Assembly: GCA_937924335.1 (NCBI GenBank)
Contig: CALDWW010000087.1
Location: 1 to 56,111, forward strand
From: an uncultured Gammaproteobacteria bacterium
GTDB taxonomy: Bacteria; Pseudomonadota; Gammaproteobacteria; Steroidobacterales; XN24
Direction of reading: 5' to 3'
Length of the DNA: 56,111 bases
Shown piece after piece: positions 45,137 to 54,360 of this stretch. The notes beneath the pieces were generated by a model that saw only the letters and a list, made by a program, of their open reading frames with translations, searched no databases and was not told the origin of the DNA. Within the stretch, counting starts at the first letter, position 1; every line of letters begins with the position of its first letter. The position numbers and the translations under genes were made by a program.

Positions 45137-47554
45137 ATGGAAATCCTTCAGTCTGCCGGTTTCTGGTGGCCCGTGCTTCTCCTGGGAGCCGCTGTCGTCG
45201 TCTGGTTCGCCGGAGGCCTCCTGTGGTGGCTGCTCGCCGGCGTCCCGTTGCTGGCCGGCTTTTCGCTCCTGGGCGACGCAAGCGGGTTGACGAAAGTGGT
45301 CATCTGGGTCGTCTACATCACCGCCATCGTCGGATTGGCGATTCCGGCGGCCAGAATCAGGCTGTTCAGCGCCAGCATGATGCGTCTGATGCGCAATCAG
45401 ATGCCGCCTATCTCCCGGACAGAAAGGCAGGCGCTGGAGTCTGGGGGCGACGGCTGGGAGAAGGAACTCTTCGGGGGACGGCCGCTGTGGCGCCGATTCA
45501 ATCGGAATCCTGCGCCACGCTTGCGTGAGGCCGAGTTGAATTTCCTCGACGGCCCGGTGGAGGACTTCTGCCGGGCCGTTTCTGACTATCGACTGAACGC
45601 CGAGGACCAGGATCTTCCGGAAGACGCGTGGTCCATCCTGCGCCGGGAGCGGTTTTTCGGGATGATCATTCCGGAGGAGTTTGACGGACTCGGATTCTCT
45701 GCCTGCGCCCATGCGGCGGTCGTCATGAAGATTGCCTCCCGCAGCATCGCCGCCGCGTTGACGGTCATGATCCCGAACTCGGTAGGGCCCGCGAAACTCA
45801 TCCTCAAGTACGGCACCGAAGAGCAGAAGCAGACCTGGCTGCCGCGTTTGGCCAGGGGCGAGGAAACGCCCTGTTTCGCCCTGACGGGCCCGGAGGCCGG
45901 TAGCGACGCGGCCTCTATTCCGGACACCGGGATCGTCTGCCGACAGGATTGGGACGGGCGAGAAAGCGTCCTCGGACTGCGCGTCAGTTTTGACAAGCGT
46001 TATATCTCGCTGGCCCCGATCGCCACCCTGCTCGGGGTGGCGGTGAAGGTCTATGATCCGGACGGCCTCCTCGGCGATCGCAGAAAGCTGGGAATATCAC
46101 TGGTGCTTGTCCCCGCGGACGCGCCGGGAGTAGACGCCGGGCTGCGTCACGATCCCCTGCACATGGGGTTTCACAACGGTCCGGTGAAGGGGAAGGATGT
46201 ATTTGTCCCCCTGGAGTCCATCATCGGCGGCCCGGAAGGTATCGGCCGGGGATGGGGCATGTTGCTGGAGTGTCTGACCGACGGTCGCGCCATATCGCTG
46301 CCTGCCTTGTCTTGCGCCGCCGCCAAGATCGCGACGCGTTGCACCGGCGCCTACGCGCGGCTGCGCTACCAGTTCAAGACACCCATCGCCCGGTTCGAAG
46401 GCGTGCAGGAAGCGCTGGCGCAGATCGCGGGGCACTCGTTTGCCATGGAGGGCGCTCGCCAACTGATCCTCATGGAACTCGAGCAGGGCAAACAGCCTGC
46501 GGTTGCCTCGGCCATCGTCAAGTACAATCTGACCGACCGATGCCGACGCGTGCTGGATCACGCCATGGACATCCACGCGGGCGCCGGCATCAGCCTCGGG
46601 CCGAGGAATCTCATCGGCGAGTTCCACAAATTCCCACCTATCGGTGTCACGGTAGAGGGCGCCAATATACTGACTCGCAGCCTCATTACTTTCGGGCAGG
46701 GTGTTATCCGTTGTCACCCATGCCTGAAGTCAGAGCTGGACGCGGCGACGAGTAATGACGTGGCTGCCCAGCGTGTATTCGACCGAGTCCTCGCACGACA
46801 CCTGAGGCTGTTCGCCAGGAACCTGTTGCGGAGCGTCGTCCACGGGCTTACCGGGGCACGGCTGGCGGCAGTGCCGCGCGGGACGACGGACCCAGGGAGC
46901 TACCAGCAGATCGGGCGCCTGAGCGCGGCGTTCGCATTGACGACGGACGTGTTGCTTTTCACCCAGCGTGGCTCGTTCAGGCAGAGTGAACGGATGTCCG
47001 CGCGCATGGCGGATGTGCTCAGCCAGATGTATATCGCCTGCGGAGCATTGCGTCTGTTCGAGGAAAGCGACCCCGACGACAGCGATCGTCTGTTCAAAGA
47101 CTGGGTCGTGGCGGACTCGCTTTTCCGGGCCCAGGACGCACTCGAGGAGGTGCTCAGGAACCTGCCCGGGCCATGGGGTCGCTTGCTGCGCGGCTGGATC
47201 TTCCCGTTGGGCAGGGTCTGGAGACGCCCGACTGACCGCATGGACAGGCGGCTTGCCCAGTTGATCAGCGTGCCCTCCAGCGGGCGCGATCGTTTGACTG
47301 CCGGCATCTTCGTGCCCGTTGACATGTCCGAGCCGCTGGCTCGACTGGAGGCGGCGTTGCGCAAGGTCACCATGACCGAACCGCTTGCCGAGAAGCTGCG
47401 TGAGGGGGAAATGAGGGAGCTGATCGAAGAGGGTCCTTTCGAGGACAAGATCGATTCTGCGGTGGCCGCCAGGATTCTGACGCCGGTCGAGGCCGATGAG
47501 TTGATGGCCGCGGAGAGAGCGCGACTCGCAGTGCTGGAAGTAGACGCGCGATGA
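45137..47554 (+). CDS. fadE: FadE-type acyl-CoA dehydrogenase
   Basis: 805 residues, the length of the E. coli FadE class. Two to three hydrophobic helices lie in the first 75 residues (FWWPVLLLGAAVVVWFAGGLLWWLLAG), tethering it to the inner membrane. The dehydrogenase domain shows FGMIIPEEFDGLGFS, ALTGPEAGSDAASI, and QFKTPIARFEGVQEALAQIAG. The ~300-residue C-terminal DUF1974-type region follows (ILTRSLITFGQGVIRCHPCL onward). It catalyses the first oxidation of fatty acyl-CoA. Fifty-six bases after the HAD gene. ATG 45137 is chosen over an adjacent TTG. Confidence 0.95.
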   Translation: MEILQSAGFWWPVLLLGAAVVVWFAGGLLWWLLAGVPLLAGFSLLGDASGLTKVVIWVVYITAIVGLAIPAARIRLFSASMMRLMRNQMPPISRTERQALESGGDGWEKELFGGRPLWRRFNRNPAPRLREAELNFLDGPVEDFCRAVSDYRLNAEDQDLPEDAWSILRRERFFGMIIPEEFDGLGFSACAHAAVVMKIASRSIAAALTVMIPNSVGPAKLILKYGTEEQKQTWLPRLARGEETPCFALTGPEAGSDAASIPDTGIVCRQDWDGRESVLGLRVSFDKRYISLAPIATLLGVAVKVYDPDGLLGDRRKLGISLVLVPADAPGVDAGLRHDPLHMGFHNGPVKGKDVFVPLESIIGGPEGIGRGWGMLLECLTDGRAISLPALSCAAAKIATRCTGAYARLRYQFKTPIARFEGVQEALAQIAGHSFAMEGARQLILMELEQGKQPAVASAIVKYNLTDRCRRVLDHAMDIHAGAGISLGPRNLIGEFHKFPPIGVTVEGANILTRSLITFGQGVIRCHPCLKSELDAATSNDVAAQRVFDRVLARHLRLFARNLLRSVVHGLTGARLAAVPRGTTDPGSYQQIGRLSAAFALTTDVLLFTQRGSFRQSERMSARMADVLSQMYIACGALRLFEESDPDDSDRLFKDWVVADSLFRAQDALEEVLRNLPGPWGRLLRGWIFPLGRVWRRPTDRMDRRLAQLISVPSSGRDRLTAGIFVPVDMSEPLARLEAALRKVTMTEPLAEKLREGEMRELIEEGPFEDKIDSAVAARILTPVEADELMAAERARLAVLEVDAR

Positions 47555-47591
47555 CCCACCGAATTCACCTGGTCTTCCGGGCGGACCGAAT

Positions 47592-48227
47592 ATGGACGTA
47601 AGTGACCTGCGGCGCGAATACCGGCGCGGCCGGCTGGAGATCGATGATCTGAAGCCGGATCCGATGGAGCAGTTTGAACGCTGGTTCCAGGACGCCCGCG
47701 ATGCCGGTGTGCCTGAGCCCAACGCGATGGGCCTTGCCAGTTGCGGCGCCGATTCCCAGCCTTCGCTGCGCACCGTGCTCATGAAGTATTTCGACGAACA
47801 TGGGCTGGTGTTCTTCACCAATCTGGAGAGCGCCAAGGCGGAACAGATGCGTGACAATCCACATGTGGCGTTAATGTTCTACTGGCAGCCGCTCGAGCGC
47901 CAGGTCATCGTCAGGGGGCTGTCCGAGCAGGTCGGTAATGCGGAAGCCCTGAAGTATTTCACCAAGCGCCCGCGGGGCAGCCAGCTGGGCGCCTGGGTAT
48001 CTGATCAGAGCCGTGTCATTTCCTCGCGTCAGGTACTCGAGATGAAGCTTGACGAGATAAAAAGGAAATTTTCCGAGGGCCGGGTGCCGATCCCTTCGTT
48101 CTGGGGTGGCTACCGGGTCCGCCCTGCCGAGATCGAATTCTGGCAGGGCCGTGAGAGCCGACTGCATGACCGATTTCTCTATCGTCTCAGGGATGACGAC
48201 TGGAACGTCGACCGACTGGCTCCCTAG
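47592..48227 (+). CDS. pdxH: Pyridoxine/pyridoxamine 5'-phosphate oxidase
   Basis: 211 residues. The FMN enzyme oxidises PNP or PMP to PLP. LRTVLMKYFDEHGLVFFTNLESAKAEQM carries FMN/phosphate contacts. ALMFYWQPLERQVIVRG, SDQSRVISSR, and the C-terminal ESRLHDRFLYRLRDDDWNVDRLAP, with its invariant Arg-Leu-His-Asp-Arg, complete the family. It ends the hpd-to-pdxH run, 37 bases after fadE. PLP would support the transaminase feeding this pathway, but pdxH is housekeeping and the link may be accidental. Confidence 0.97.
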   Translation: MDVSDLRREYRRGRLEIDDLKPDPMEQFERWFQDARDAGVPEPNAMGLASCGADSQPSLRTVLMKYFDEHGLVFFTNLESAKAEQMRDNPHVALMFYWQPLERQVIVRGLSEQVGNAEALKYFTKRPRGSQLGAWVSDQSRVISSRQVLEMKLDEIKRKFSEGRVPIPSFWGGYRVRPAEIEFWQGRESRLHDRFLYRLRDDDWNVDRLAP

Positions 48228-48266
48228 GCGATGCCACCTTCCTGTCGCCCGGTCCCGGCGCAGGTG

Positions 48267-48848
48267 CTACTGTTTCCGCGGTCGCAGTTCCCGTCGCATG
48301 ATCACCCGAGCCTCTGAAGGGCGAGCACATTCCCGGAACCCGGCATGTTCGAAGATCACCGGCGTCCCCATGTAGGAAGATACGGCGGACAGGCGACGAC
48401 CACGCGGTAGGGTTGGATAGGCCTCTACAAGGCGCCCGCCTGCAGCGCGGACATGGGCGACCGCGGCGTGGACCAGGGCGCGGCTGATCCCACGGCCCCG
48501 CCATGATCGGCTTATGAAGAGGCACACTATGGACCAGCAGGGGCGGCCGTCCGGCGACTTGAGCGTCGGAGATCGTTGCAGCGATGGATAACTGTCGCGA
48601 GGTGCAACCGAGCACCAGCCGACAGGCTGCGAGTCGGCGTAGGCCAGGATGCCGGGGACATCGCCACTATTCACGATGTGACGGAATGCACGCTTGTTGC
48701 CCTCGTTGCCGTTGTCTGCAAACTCTTTTCTTGAGCATCGCCACCAGATGCACCAGCAGCCGGAATAGGCGCCACGCGGGCCGAACAGCGTTTCCAGATC
48801 CTGCCAGAGATCCCGGGTCAGCGGTCGGAACTCAAGTCTTACACCCAT
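48267..48848 (-). CDS. GNAT-family N-acetyltransferase
   Basis: 193 residues from ATG 48848 (MGVRLEFRPL), chosen because the family usually begins there; an ATG at 48911 would add 21 residues and has GGGGA before it. The N-terminal GPRGAYSGCWCIWWR block is characteristic of a GNAT subgroup with a conserved Cys-Trp-Cys segment. The acetyl-CoA loop is ISRSWRGRGISRALVHAAV, followed by LVEAYP. The acceptor is unknown. Convergent with pdxH. Confidence 0.78.
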   Translation of the reverse strand: MGVRLEFRPLTRDLWQDLETLFGPRGAYSGCWCIWWRCSRKEFADNGNEGNKRAFRHIVNSGDVPGILAYADSQPVGWCSVAPRDSYPSLQRSPTLKSPDGRPCWSIVCLFISRSWRGRGISRALVHAAVAHVRAAGGRLVEAYPTLPRGRRLSAVSSYMGTPVIFEHAGFRECARPSEARVIMRRELRPRKQ

Positions 48849-49116
48849 CGTCGTAAGCGCTCTGCGTATTGCGTCAGTCTTACCCGCAAGGATACGCGAA
48901 TGGGCTTTCATTCCCCGGCCGAATGCCGTCGGGCGGCATGCCCACGATCATCTCAAGGTCGATCAGGAGACGGACCGAAGATAGCGCAACGGTGGCGCCC
49001 ACCGATGCCCCGCTCGACGCCATTGACGGCGTCAGCGCCGGCGTGCCAACCGGGCTCAGCCAATGCGCCTGATCTCTCCGCTCGGATGCATCCGCAATGA
49101 GCACCTGTGACGCGAC

Positions 49117-49524
49117 TCAGGCGAGGAGGGCCCTCCAGGCGACCTTCCAGCGCTCATCTTCCTGCAGGAAGACCAGCAACTCGCCGGCGGCCTCGTCATG
49201 GGTATCAGCACCCAGCTCGTAGACGATGCGGTATCGATAGGTCGCGATTGCGGTGTCGCCGAAGACATCGATCTCAGCGTCGCCGGGCGTGAACCGTTTG
49301 AAGTGGGCATCGCGCACGAAGTCCTCGTAGCTGGCGATACAGTCATCGATACCATGGACCCTGGGCCCGTCTCCGGGCGGCTGGATGACGATGTCCTGAT
49401 GAAAGAACTCAACCAGATCGGCCGGCTCTCCCTTGAGCCAGGTGCGATTGATTCTGTCGATCAGATCGCGGATCTCATGCGAGATGACGGTGATCGGGTC
49501 TTCGGTTGCCACATCGGACTCCAT
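49117..49524 (-). CDS. SnoaL/NTF2-like small protein
   Basis: 135 residues from ATG 49524. Cone-shaped NTF2 fold pattern: an N-terminal helix (IRDLIDRINRTWLKGEPADLVEFF) followed by strands containing GPRVHGIDDCIASYEDF, IDVFGDTAIATYRYRIVYE and ELLVFLQEDERWKVAWRALLA. Typical of DUF4440/SnoaL-like proteins, which include small ketosteroid-isomerase-type enzymes and ligand-binding proteins. No catalytic signature is clear and the function is unknown. No ribosome site is obvious at this start or at the alternative ATG 49554. Confidence 0.7.
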   Translation of the reverse strand: MESDVATEDPITVISHEIRDLIDRINRTWLKGEPADLVEFFHQDIVIQPPGDGPRVHGIDDCIASYEDFVRDAHFKRFTPGDAEIDVFGDTAIATYRYRIVYELGADTHDEAAGELLVFLQEDERWKVAWRALLA

Positions 49525-49554
49525 GCCAGGTGGGTCAGCATAACAGCAACACAC

Positions 49555-49923
49555 TCAGCTCAGGTCGATGGCATGCTTTTTGAGATCATCGAGGCTGACG
49601 TACTCCAGGGCTGCCGAGTGAGTTGCACGCAAGACCACCCGTGGTGGCATGCCCGCTTCCAGGGCCTCTTTCCAGCGTCGCGCACAGAGGCACCATCGAT
49701 CTCCCGGCCGCAGCCCGGGGAACCCGAACTCCGGCCGCGGGGTGGTGAGGTCGTTGCCGTGCAGGCGGCTGTATTGCAGGAAATCTGCGGTCACTCGAGA
49801 ACAGATTACATGCGCGCCCGTGTCTCCGGGGCCGGTGTTACAGCATCCGTCCCGATAAAACCCCGTGGCGGGGTCCTCGCCGCAGACTTCCAACGGCTCA
49901 CCCAATACATTTGTTGCGTCCAT
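49555..49923 (-). CDS. DUF2237 family protein
   Basis: 122 residues from ATG 49923. The conserved block NVLGEPLEVCGEDPATGFYRDG-type start, CCNTGPGDTGAHVICS, and TPRPEFGFPGLRPGDRWCLC are diagnostic of DUF2237. Six Cys in conserved spots suggest metal or redox chemistry, but no function is established for the family. It lies 30 bases ahead of the NTF2-like gene on the same strand, so the two may be cotranscribed. Confidence 0.85.
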   Translation of the reverse strand: MDATNVLGEPLEVCGEDPATGFYRDGCCNTGPGDTGAHVICSRVTADFLQYSRLHGNDLTTPRPEFGFPGLRPGDRWCLCARRWKEALEAGMPPRVVLRATHSAALEYVSLDDLKKHAIDLS

Positions 49924-49983
49924 AGCTTGCCAGGACACCGACGCCAGCCGCTTCAACCGCGGCCGCGCAGGTTAATGCGGAGT

Positions 49984-50010
49984 AAAAAAAGGGACGCGAA
50001 ATTGCGTCCC
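49984..50010 (-). terminator. Intrinsic terminator of the RRM gene
   Basis: On the minus strand GGGACGC-AATTTC-GCGTCCC is followed immediately by seven T residues, 28 bases past the stop codon. A textbook rho-independent terminator. Confidence 0.92.
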
Positions 50011-50038
50011 CGGAGAATCGGATCGACCCGAGTCTGGC

Positions 50039-50314
50039 TCAGTATCGGTTCCGACCCGGTCCGCCGCGATCGGGGCGTGGTCGCGCCTCGTTGACGCGCA
50101 GATTACGACCCTGTACGTCAGACTCGTTCAGGGCACTGATCGCCGCCTCCCCCTCTGACTGATTCGGCATTTCCACGAAACCGAAACCCTTGGACTGGCC
50201 AGTGTCCCGGTCAGTAATAATCTTCGCGCTTGTAACCTCGCCGAACTCTGCGAATGCCTGCTGGAGATCGTCTTCGGTCATACGATAGGAGAGGTTGCCT
50301 ACATAGATGTTCAT
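50039..50314 (-). CDS. RRM-type RNA-binding protein
   Basis: 91 residues from ATG 50314. One RNA recognition motif: RNP2 IYVGNL at the N-terminus and RNP1 KGFGFVEM near residue 43. The strand-helix pattern includes LQQAFAEFGEVTSAKII. The tail is Arg/Gly/Pro-rich (RPRPDRGGPGRNRY). Such one-RRM Rbp proteins are often cold- or stress-induced RNA chaperones in proteobacteria. It has its own 144-base upstream gap and a strong terminator, so it is a monocistronic unit. Confidence 0.94.
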   Translation of the reverse strand: MNIYVGNLSYRMTEDDLQQAFAEFGEVTSAKIITDRDTGQSKGFGFVEMPNQSEGEAAISALNESDVQGRNLRVNEARPRPDRGGPGRNRY

Positions 50315-50458
50315 CTCAATACCTGCACAACATGTGTGTTGGAAACCAGTGCCACGGGGCGGGCAACACACCAGCCACCCCCTGGCCCCGACCTCGCGGG
50401 ACGGGACAACGAAGCTTTGTTTCAGGAAGTTGTCGAATCAGGACGACGGCACCACCGG

Positions 50459-50980
50459 TCACACAGCAGAAAAATCATAAGTGGTCCGGGGTTCGGATGT
50501 CACGCATTTTGTCGTGTGCTCTGCAACATCGAAACACTGCAGTTGTGCGGATGGCAGGATCCGTCCGATCGCCGCAATCAGCTCGGTCCGAACGGCTGAT
50601 ACACGCACGAGGTGTGTCAGGCAGCGGCAATCTGACGACCCGAACCCGGGAATCTGAGGGGATGTTCCCGCGGCGCGGGCCAGTCGCCGTGCCCATGCAC
50701 ACTCCAAACGACGTCGGCCGGTTCGCCATCCGGCCAGGACAGGTTTAGCCGATGTCCGCAGGTAATCCAGGTGCCAGTGCTCACTCCGTCCGCCCTCGCA
50801 GTGCCTGCCCAGCCGGGCAGCGAGGCCGCCGGGGCCGCGTGCGCTGCCCAGGTAGACGTACAGCCCCGGCTGGAAGTTGATGGGACCGAGCGCGCCCACC
50901 CTGATGCAGCGCGGCTGCGGCAGCCGCAGAGCGAGGAGATAGGTGCCCGGCGAAGCGGGCGCCGCAAGCTTCTTGTCCAT
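50459..50980 (-). CDS. DUF123/GIY-YIG-like protein
   Basis: 173 residues. GTYLLALRL, QPGLYVYLGSARGPGGLAARLGRH and HWHLDYLRTSAKP are the core of DUF123, a GIY-YIG-like domain found alone or fused to endonuclease III. The usual GIY/YIG signature is degenerate here (TYLL ... YVYLGSA). Nuclease activity is plausible but unproven. It is divergent from a ROK kinase, 41 bases apart. Confidence 0.78.
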   Translation of the reverse strand: MDKKLAAPASPGTYLLALRLPQPRCIRVGALGPINFQPGLYVYLGSARGPGGLAARLGRHCEGGRSEHWHLDYLRTSAKPVLAGWRTGRRRLECAWARRLARAAGTSPQIPGFGSSDCRCLTHLVRVSAVRTELIAAIGRILPSAQLQCFDVAEHTTKCVTSEPRTTYDFSAV

Positions 50981-51021
50981 ATGATGTCGTCCGACGTTCG
51001 TGGTGAGGCTAGGATAGGGCC

Positions 51022-52008
51022 GTGTCAGTGTCCATAAACAGCAGCGGCCCGGATAGCGCGGTGGACGCGGCGGCCCCGATCCGGATCGGGGTCGACCTCG
51101 GGGGCACCAAAATCGAGGTCGTCGTGCTGTCGCCGCAAGGCGAGGAGTTGTGGCGACGTCGCGCCGGGACTCCGCGCGACTACGCGGCGACCCTGGAGGC
51201 CATCAGTGATCTGGTGCTGGAGGCGGAGGCCGGTCTCAATATGCGCGGCTCCGTGGGTATCGGGATCCCTGGAACGATCTCGCCTGTGTCCGGGCTGGTA
51301 AAGAATGCGAATTCAACATGGCTTATCGGTCATCCCCTGGATCGTGATCTTGCCACGCGGCTCGGCAGGCCCGTCCGTGTCATGAACGACGCGAATTGTT
51401 TTGCCCTGTCGGAGGCTACGGACGGCGCCGGTGCCGGGGCGCGGACTGTCTTCGGCGTGATTCTCGGCACCGGGGTCGGTGGTGGAATCGTCGTGGATGG
51501 GCGGGTAATCGCAGGAGCCCAGGCCATCGCCGGAGAGTGGGGGCACAATCCGCTGCCGCGCGCCGGCAGCGAAGAATTTCCGGGTCCGGCCTGCTACTGC
51601 GGCCGTCATGGCTGTATCGAGACTTTTCTCTCGGGACCGGCGCTAGCAAGGGATCACGCGGCTGCCTGCGGACGCGAGTGTACTGCGGAGGAGATCGCAG
51701 GGCTGGCCGCGCAGGGCGACGGAGTCGCGGCGGCGACGCTGGATCGGTACGTGGATCGACTCGGCCGGGCGCTGGCCTCCGTCGTCAATCTGCTCGACCC
51801 GGACGTCATCGTCCTCGGCGGCGGGATGTCGAACTTGCCTGGACTGGCAGCGCGAGCGGTCACGGCCACGCAGCCCCATGTTTTCACAGATCTGCCGACG
51901 GTCAGGATCGAAAGCAATGTCCACGGGGATTCCAGCGGCGTTCGCGGGGCTGCATGGCTATGGGATTCGTGCCCGACACGAGAGCGTCCCTCTCGATCGA
52001 AGGACTAG
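51022..52008 (+). CDS. ROK-family sugar kinase (fructokinase/glucokinase-like)
   Basis: 328 residues from GTG 51022 (GTG 51028 is also possible). ATP site IGVDLGGTKIEVVVL; catalytic Asp region VRVMNDANCFALSEA; sugar/zinc motif EWGHNPLP followed by CYCGRHGCIETFLSG. This ExGH and C-x-C-G-x-x-G-C pattern is standard for ROK kinases such as Mak and NagK. It phosphorylates a hexose in the cytosol. The exact sugar is unknown. No transporter or repressor neighbours help. Confidence 0.93.
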   Translation: MSVSINSSGPDSAVDAAAPIRIGVDLGGTKIEVVVLSPQGEELWRRRAGTPRDYAATLEAISDLVLEAEAGLNMRGSVGIGIPGTISPVSGLVKNANSTWLIGHPLDRDLATRLGRPVRVMNDANCFALSEATDGAGAGARTVFGVILGTGVGGGIVVDGRVIAGAQAIAGEWGHNPLPRAGSEEFPGPACYCGRHGCIETFLSGPALARDHAAACGRECTAEEIAGLAAQGDGVAAATLDRYVDRLGRALASVVNLLDPDVIVLGGGMSNLPGLAARAVTATQPHVFTDLPTVRIESNVHGDSSGVRGAAWLWDSCPTRERPSRSKD

Positions 52009-52010
52009 GT

Positions 52011-52034
52011 CGATCCGATCGGTTCGTCGGATCG
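52011..52034. terminator. Hairpin filling the gap between convergent ROK and decarboxylase genes
   Basis: Perfect 8-bp repeat CGATCCGA / TCGGATCG with an 8-base loop. It occupies 24 of the 26 bases between the two genes. No T tract. Confidence 0.5.
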
Positions 52035-53378
52035 TCAGGACTGGGCGGCGCATCGGAGCATTGCAGCCAGGCTGAGTTCGACATCATCATCGGTCGTCGC
52101 CCAGCTACACACGCTGATCCGCATCGCCGTCCTGCCCTGCCATTGCGTGCCTCCGCACCAGCACGTGCCGTCTTCCTGGATACGTCTTATGGTCTCCCGC
52201 GTCCGGCCGGCGTCGCCGAACGACACGAGGACCTGATTGAGCACAACGTCGTTGAGGATTTCGTACCCAGCGGCCGCAAGGCCTTCGGCGAATCGGGTCG
52301 CCTGACGGCAGTTTCGCTCGATCATCTCCCGGATGCCGGCTCGCCCGAGCGTCTGTATGGCCGCCCAGATTTCTACACCCCTGGCGCGTCGGGACAGTTC
52401 GGGCGTGTAGTGAGACGGCTCGCGGCGCTCAGTTTCGGGCAGATAGGCGGCTGAAAACGACATCGCGCGGCGCAACGCTTGCGGTTCGCTGACCAGCGCA
52501 ATACCGCTGTCATACGGAACATTGAGCCACTTGTGAGCGTCGGTACAGACCGAGTCGACAAGCGGGATTCCTTCCATCAGGTGGCTCCGCGATGGCGAGG
52601 CCGCCGCCCAGAAGCCGAACGCTGCGTCGACGTGAATCCAGGTCGACTCCGGCGGGACATGCTCGCAGATCTGCCTGATAGGATCGAAGCTCCCTGTGTT
52701 GATGTTGCCTGCCTGTAGACAAATCAGCGCCGGCCCCTCGAGCCGCGGCAGACACTCGGGCCGAATCCGTCCCTGGTCATCGACCGGGACGCGCTCTAAC
52801 CTCTCGCGCCCCATTCCCAATAGCCCCAGCGACTTCGTCAGGGTGGGATGGGCCTCATCTCCGATGACCACAGTGATCTCCGGCGCGCCGAACAAGCCAT
52901 CCCGCTCCACGTCCCAGCCCACATTGCGGAGCAGGGCACTTCGGCCGGCCGCCAGACAGGTAAAGTTGGCCATGGTGGCGCCGGTTACGAACGCGCCTCC
53001 CCATCTCTCGTTGAGTCCCAGAAGTTCACGTAGCCATCGCAGCGAGACCACCTCCAGCTGCGAGCCGATCGGGGAGCCCGCCCAGAGCCCCGCGTTCTGA
53101 TCCCAGGCGCCAGCCAGCCAGTTGGCGGCAAGCGTGGCCGGGAGCGTTGCACCGATGACAAATCCGAAGAAACGTCCGCCGGTTGTGCCTATGGTGGCAG
53201 GGGATCCGACTCTATCCAGCAGTTCCAGCATCTCCTCTGCCGGTATCCCATCCTCCGGCAAAGGGATGTCCAGCTGGTCCAGGGCGGCGAGGGCGTCTGG
53301 CTGCGGCGCGACCGACCGGTCCGGCAGCGTCTCGATGAAGTGCATGCCGCGTTCTGCAGCAGATTTGAGGATGTCCAT
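52035..53378 (-). CDS. Group II PLP-dependent decarboxylase (aromatic amino acid decarboxylase family)
   Basis: 447 residues. PLP Lys283 in CTDAHKWLNVPYDSG, the pyridine-contacting Asp251 in WIHVDAAFGFWAA and the ring-stacking His177 in GDEAHPTLTKSL. FVTGATMANFTCLAAGR binds phosphate. It would decarboxylate an L-amino acid to an amine, though some members are aldehyde synthases. The catalytic-loop region is shorter than in eukaryotic aromatic decarboxylases. A conserved Tyr normally needed for decarboxylation cannot be assigned by eye. Convergent with the ROK gene; alone on its strand here. Confidence 0.87.
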   Translation of the reverse strand: MDILKSAAERGMHFIETLPDRSVAPQPDALAALDQLDIPLPEDGIPAEEMLELLDRVGSPATIGTTGGRFFGFVIGATLPATLAANWLAGAWDQNAGLWAGSPIGSQLEVVSLRWLRELLGLNERWGGAFVTGATMANFTCLAAGRSALLRNVGWDVERDGLFGAPEITVVIGDEAHPTLTKSLGLLGMGRERLERVPVDDQGRIRPECLPRLEGPALICLQAGNINTGSFDPIRQICEHVPPESTWIHVDAAFGFWAAASPSRSHLMEGIPLVDSVCTDAHKWLNVPYDSGIALVSEPQALRRAMSFSAAYLPETERREPSHYTPELSRRARGVEIWAAIQTLGRAGIREMIERNCRQATRFAEGLAAAGYEILNDVVLNQVLVSFGDAGRTRETIRRIQEDGTCWCGGTQWQGRTAMRISVCSWATTDDDVELSLAAMLRCAAQS

Positions 53379-53505
53379 ACTGGTGCTCCGAACGTTCGTT
53401 TGCCTTAAACGGCGACCGACCGGCTGCCGACCCGGCGGGCGGGCTGCTCTGCGCCCCGAGGCCCGCTAGTCTAGTCGATGGCGCTACCGATCTGTCCGGA
53501 CATTC

Positions 53506-54360
53506 TCACGCCCGCCGGGCCAGCAAGGCCAGCGCGATTCCGCCGAGGATCAGCGAGGACGAGACAGCCAGGCGGGCACTGATGACCTCTCCCAGCAGCA
53601 GGACGCCACCGGCAGCCGCGATGGGTGCTACAGAGATCTGCACGACGGCAGCGCCGCTGGCGGACAATCCACGCAGCGCCGCGTACCAGATGACATAGCC
53701 CAGGCCGGAGGCCAGCGAACCGGATGCGACGGCCAGCCAGATACCGGGCGCCGTAGCTTCTGTGCCGGATAGCATCGCCAGGCTGACCAACAGCGCCAGG
53801 GGCGCCGCCCTGAGGAAGTTGCCCGCGGTAGCGGTCAGTGGATTCGAGTCTCCTACTCTGCGCAACGAGTAGAAGCCCCACGACACGCCGGCGGCGGTCA
53901 TCAGCAGAGCGCCTACCGGTGACGGTGCGGTGACGCCGGGCAACACCAGATAGACAAACCCGCCAAGGGCGATGGCCATGCCAATCCAGCGGCCGGGGTG
54001 GGGGCGTTCACCGGTGACCAGTGCCCAGACGATCATCGTGATCTGTACCGAACCGAACAGGATGAGCGCGCCGGTACCGGCCGACAGGCTGACATACGCG
54101 AATGAGAAGGCGATCGCATAGGTGAACAGATAGATCGCTGACTCCCAGCTGCCGCCCGGCTTGGCGTGCGCCTTCGACAGTACGCGGGTCAGGACCCAGA
54201 GCGTTGCGGCACCGGAAGCAAGACGCAGGGTAGTAAAACTCGCTGGATCGATCGCATCGGGTGCCAGAGCCATCCTGCAAAGGACAGAGTTGGCGGCAAA
54301 GGCGATCATGGCGATGACGGTACTCAGCGCCGTCATCGCGGACACCGGGTTTCGATTCAC
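53506..54360 (-). CDS. EamA/DMT-family transporter
   Basis: 284 residues from GTG 54360, which overlaps the stop of the gene upstream (GTGA); ATG 54336 is an alternative. About ten hydrophobic helices in two EamA repeats, for example TVIAMIAFAANSVLCRMAL, LFTYAIAFSFAYVSLSAGTGAL, and the second-repeat end PIAAAGGVLLLGEVISARL. Inner-membrane exporter of a small metabolite, substrate unknown. Coupled translation to the DUF900-type hydrolase suggests they act together or are merely packed. Confidence 0.86.
   Translation of the reverse strand: MNRNPVSAMTALSTVIAMIAFAANSVLCRMALAPDAIDPASFTTLRLASGAATLWVLTRVLSKAHAKPGGSWESAIYLFTYAIAFSFAYVSLSAGTGALILFGSVQITMIVWALVTGERPHPGRWIGMAIALGGFVYLVLPGVTAPSPVGALLMTAAGVSWGFYSLRRVGDSNPLTATAGNFLRAAPLALLVSLAMLSGTEATAPGIWLAVASGSLASGLGYVIWYAALRGLSASGAAVVQISVAPIAAAGGVLLLGEVISARLAVSSSLILGGIALALLARRA

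Noticed and set aside
48880..49104. 74-codon minus-strand open frame between the GNAT and NTF2-like genes
   Set aside because: No ribosome site, no recognisable domain, overlaps the GNAT start region.
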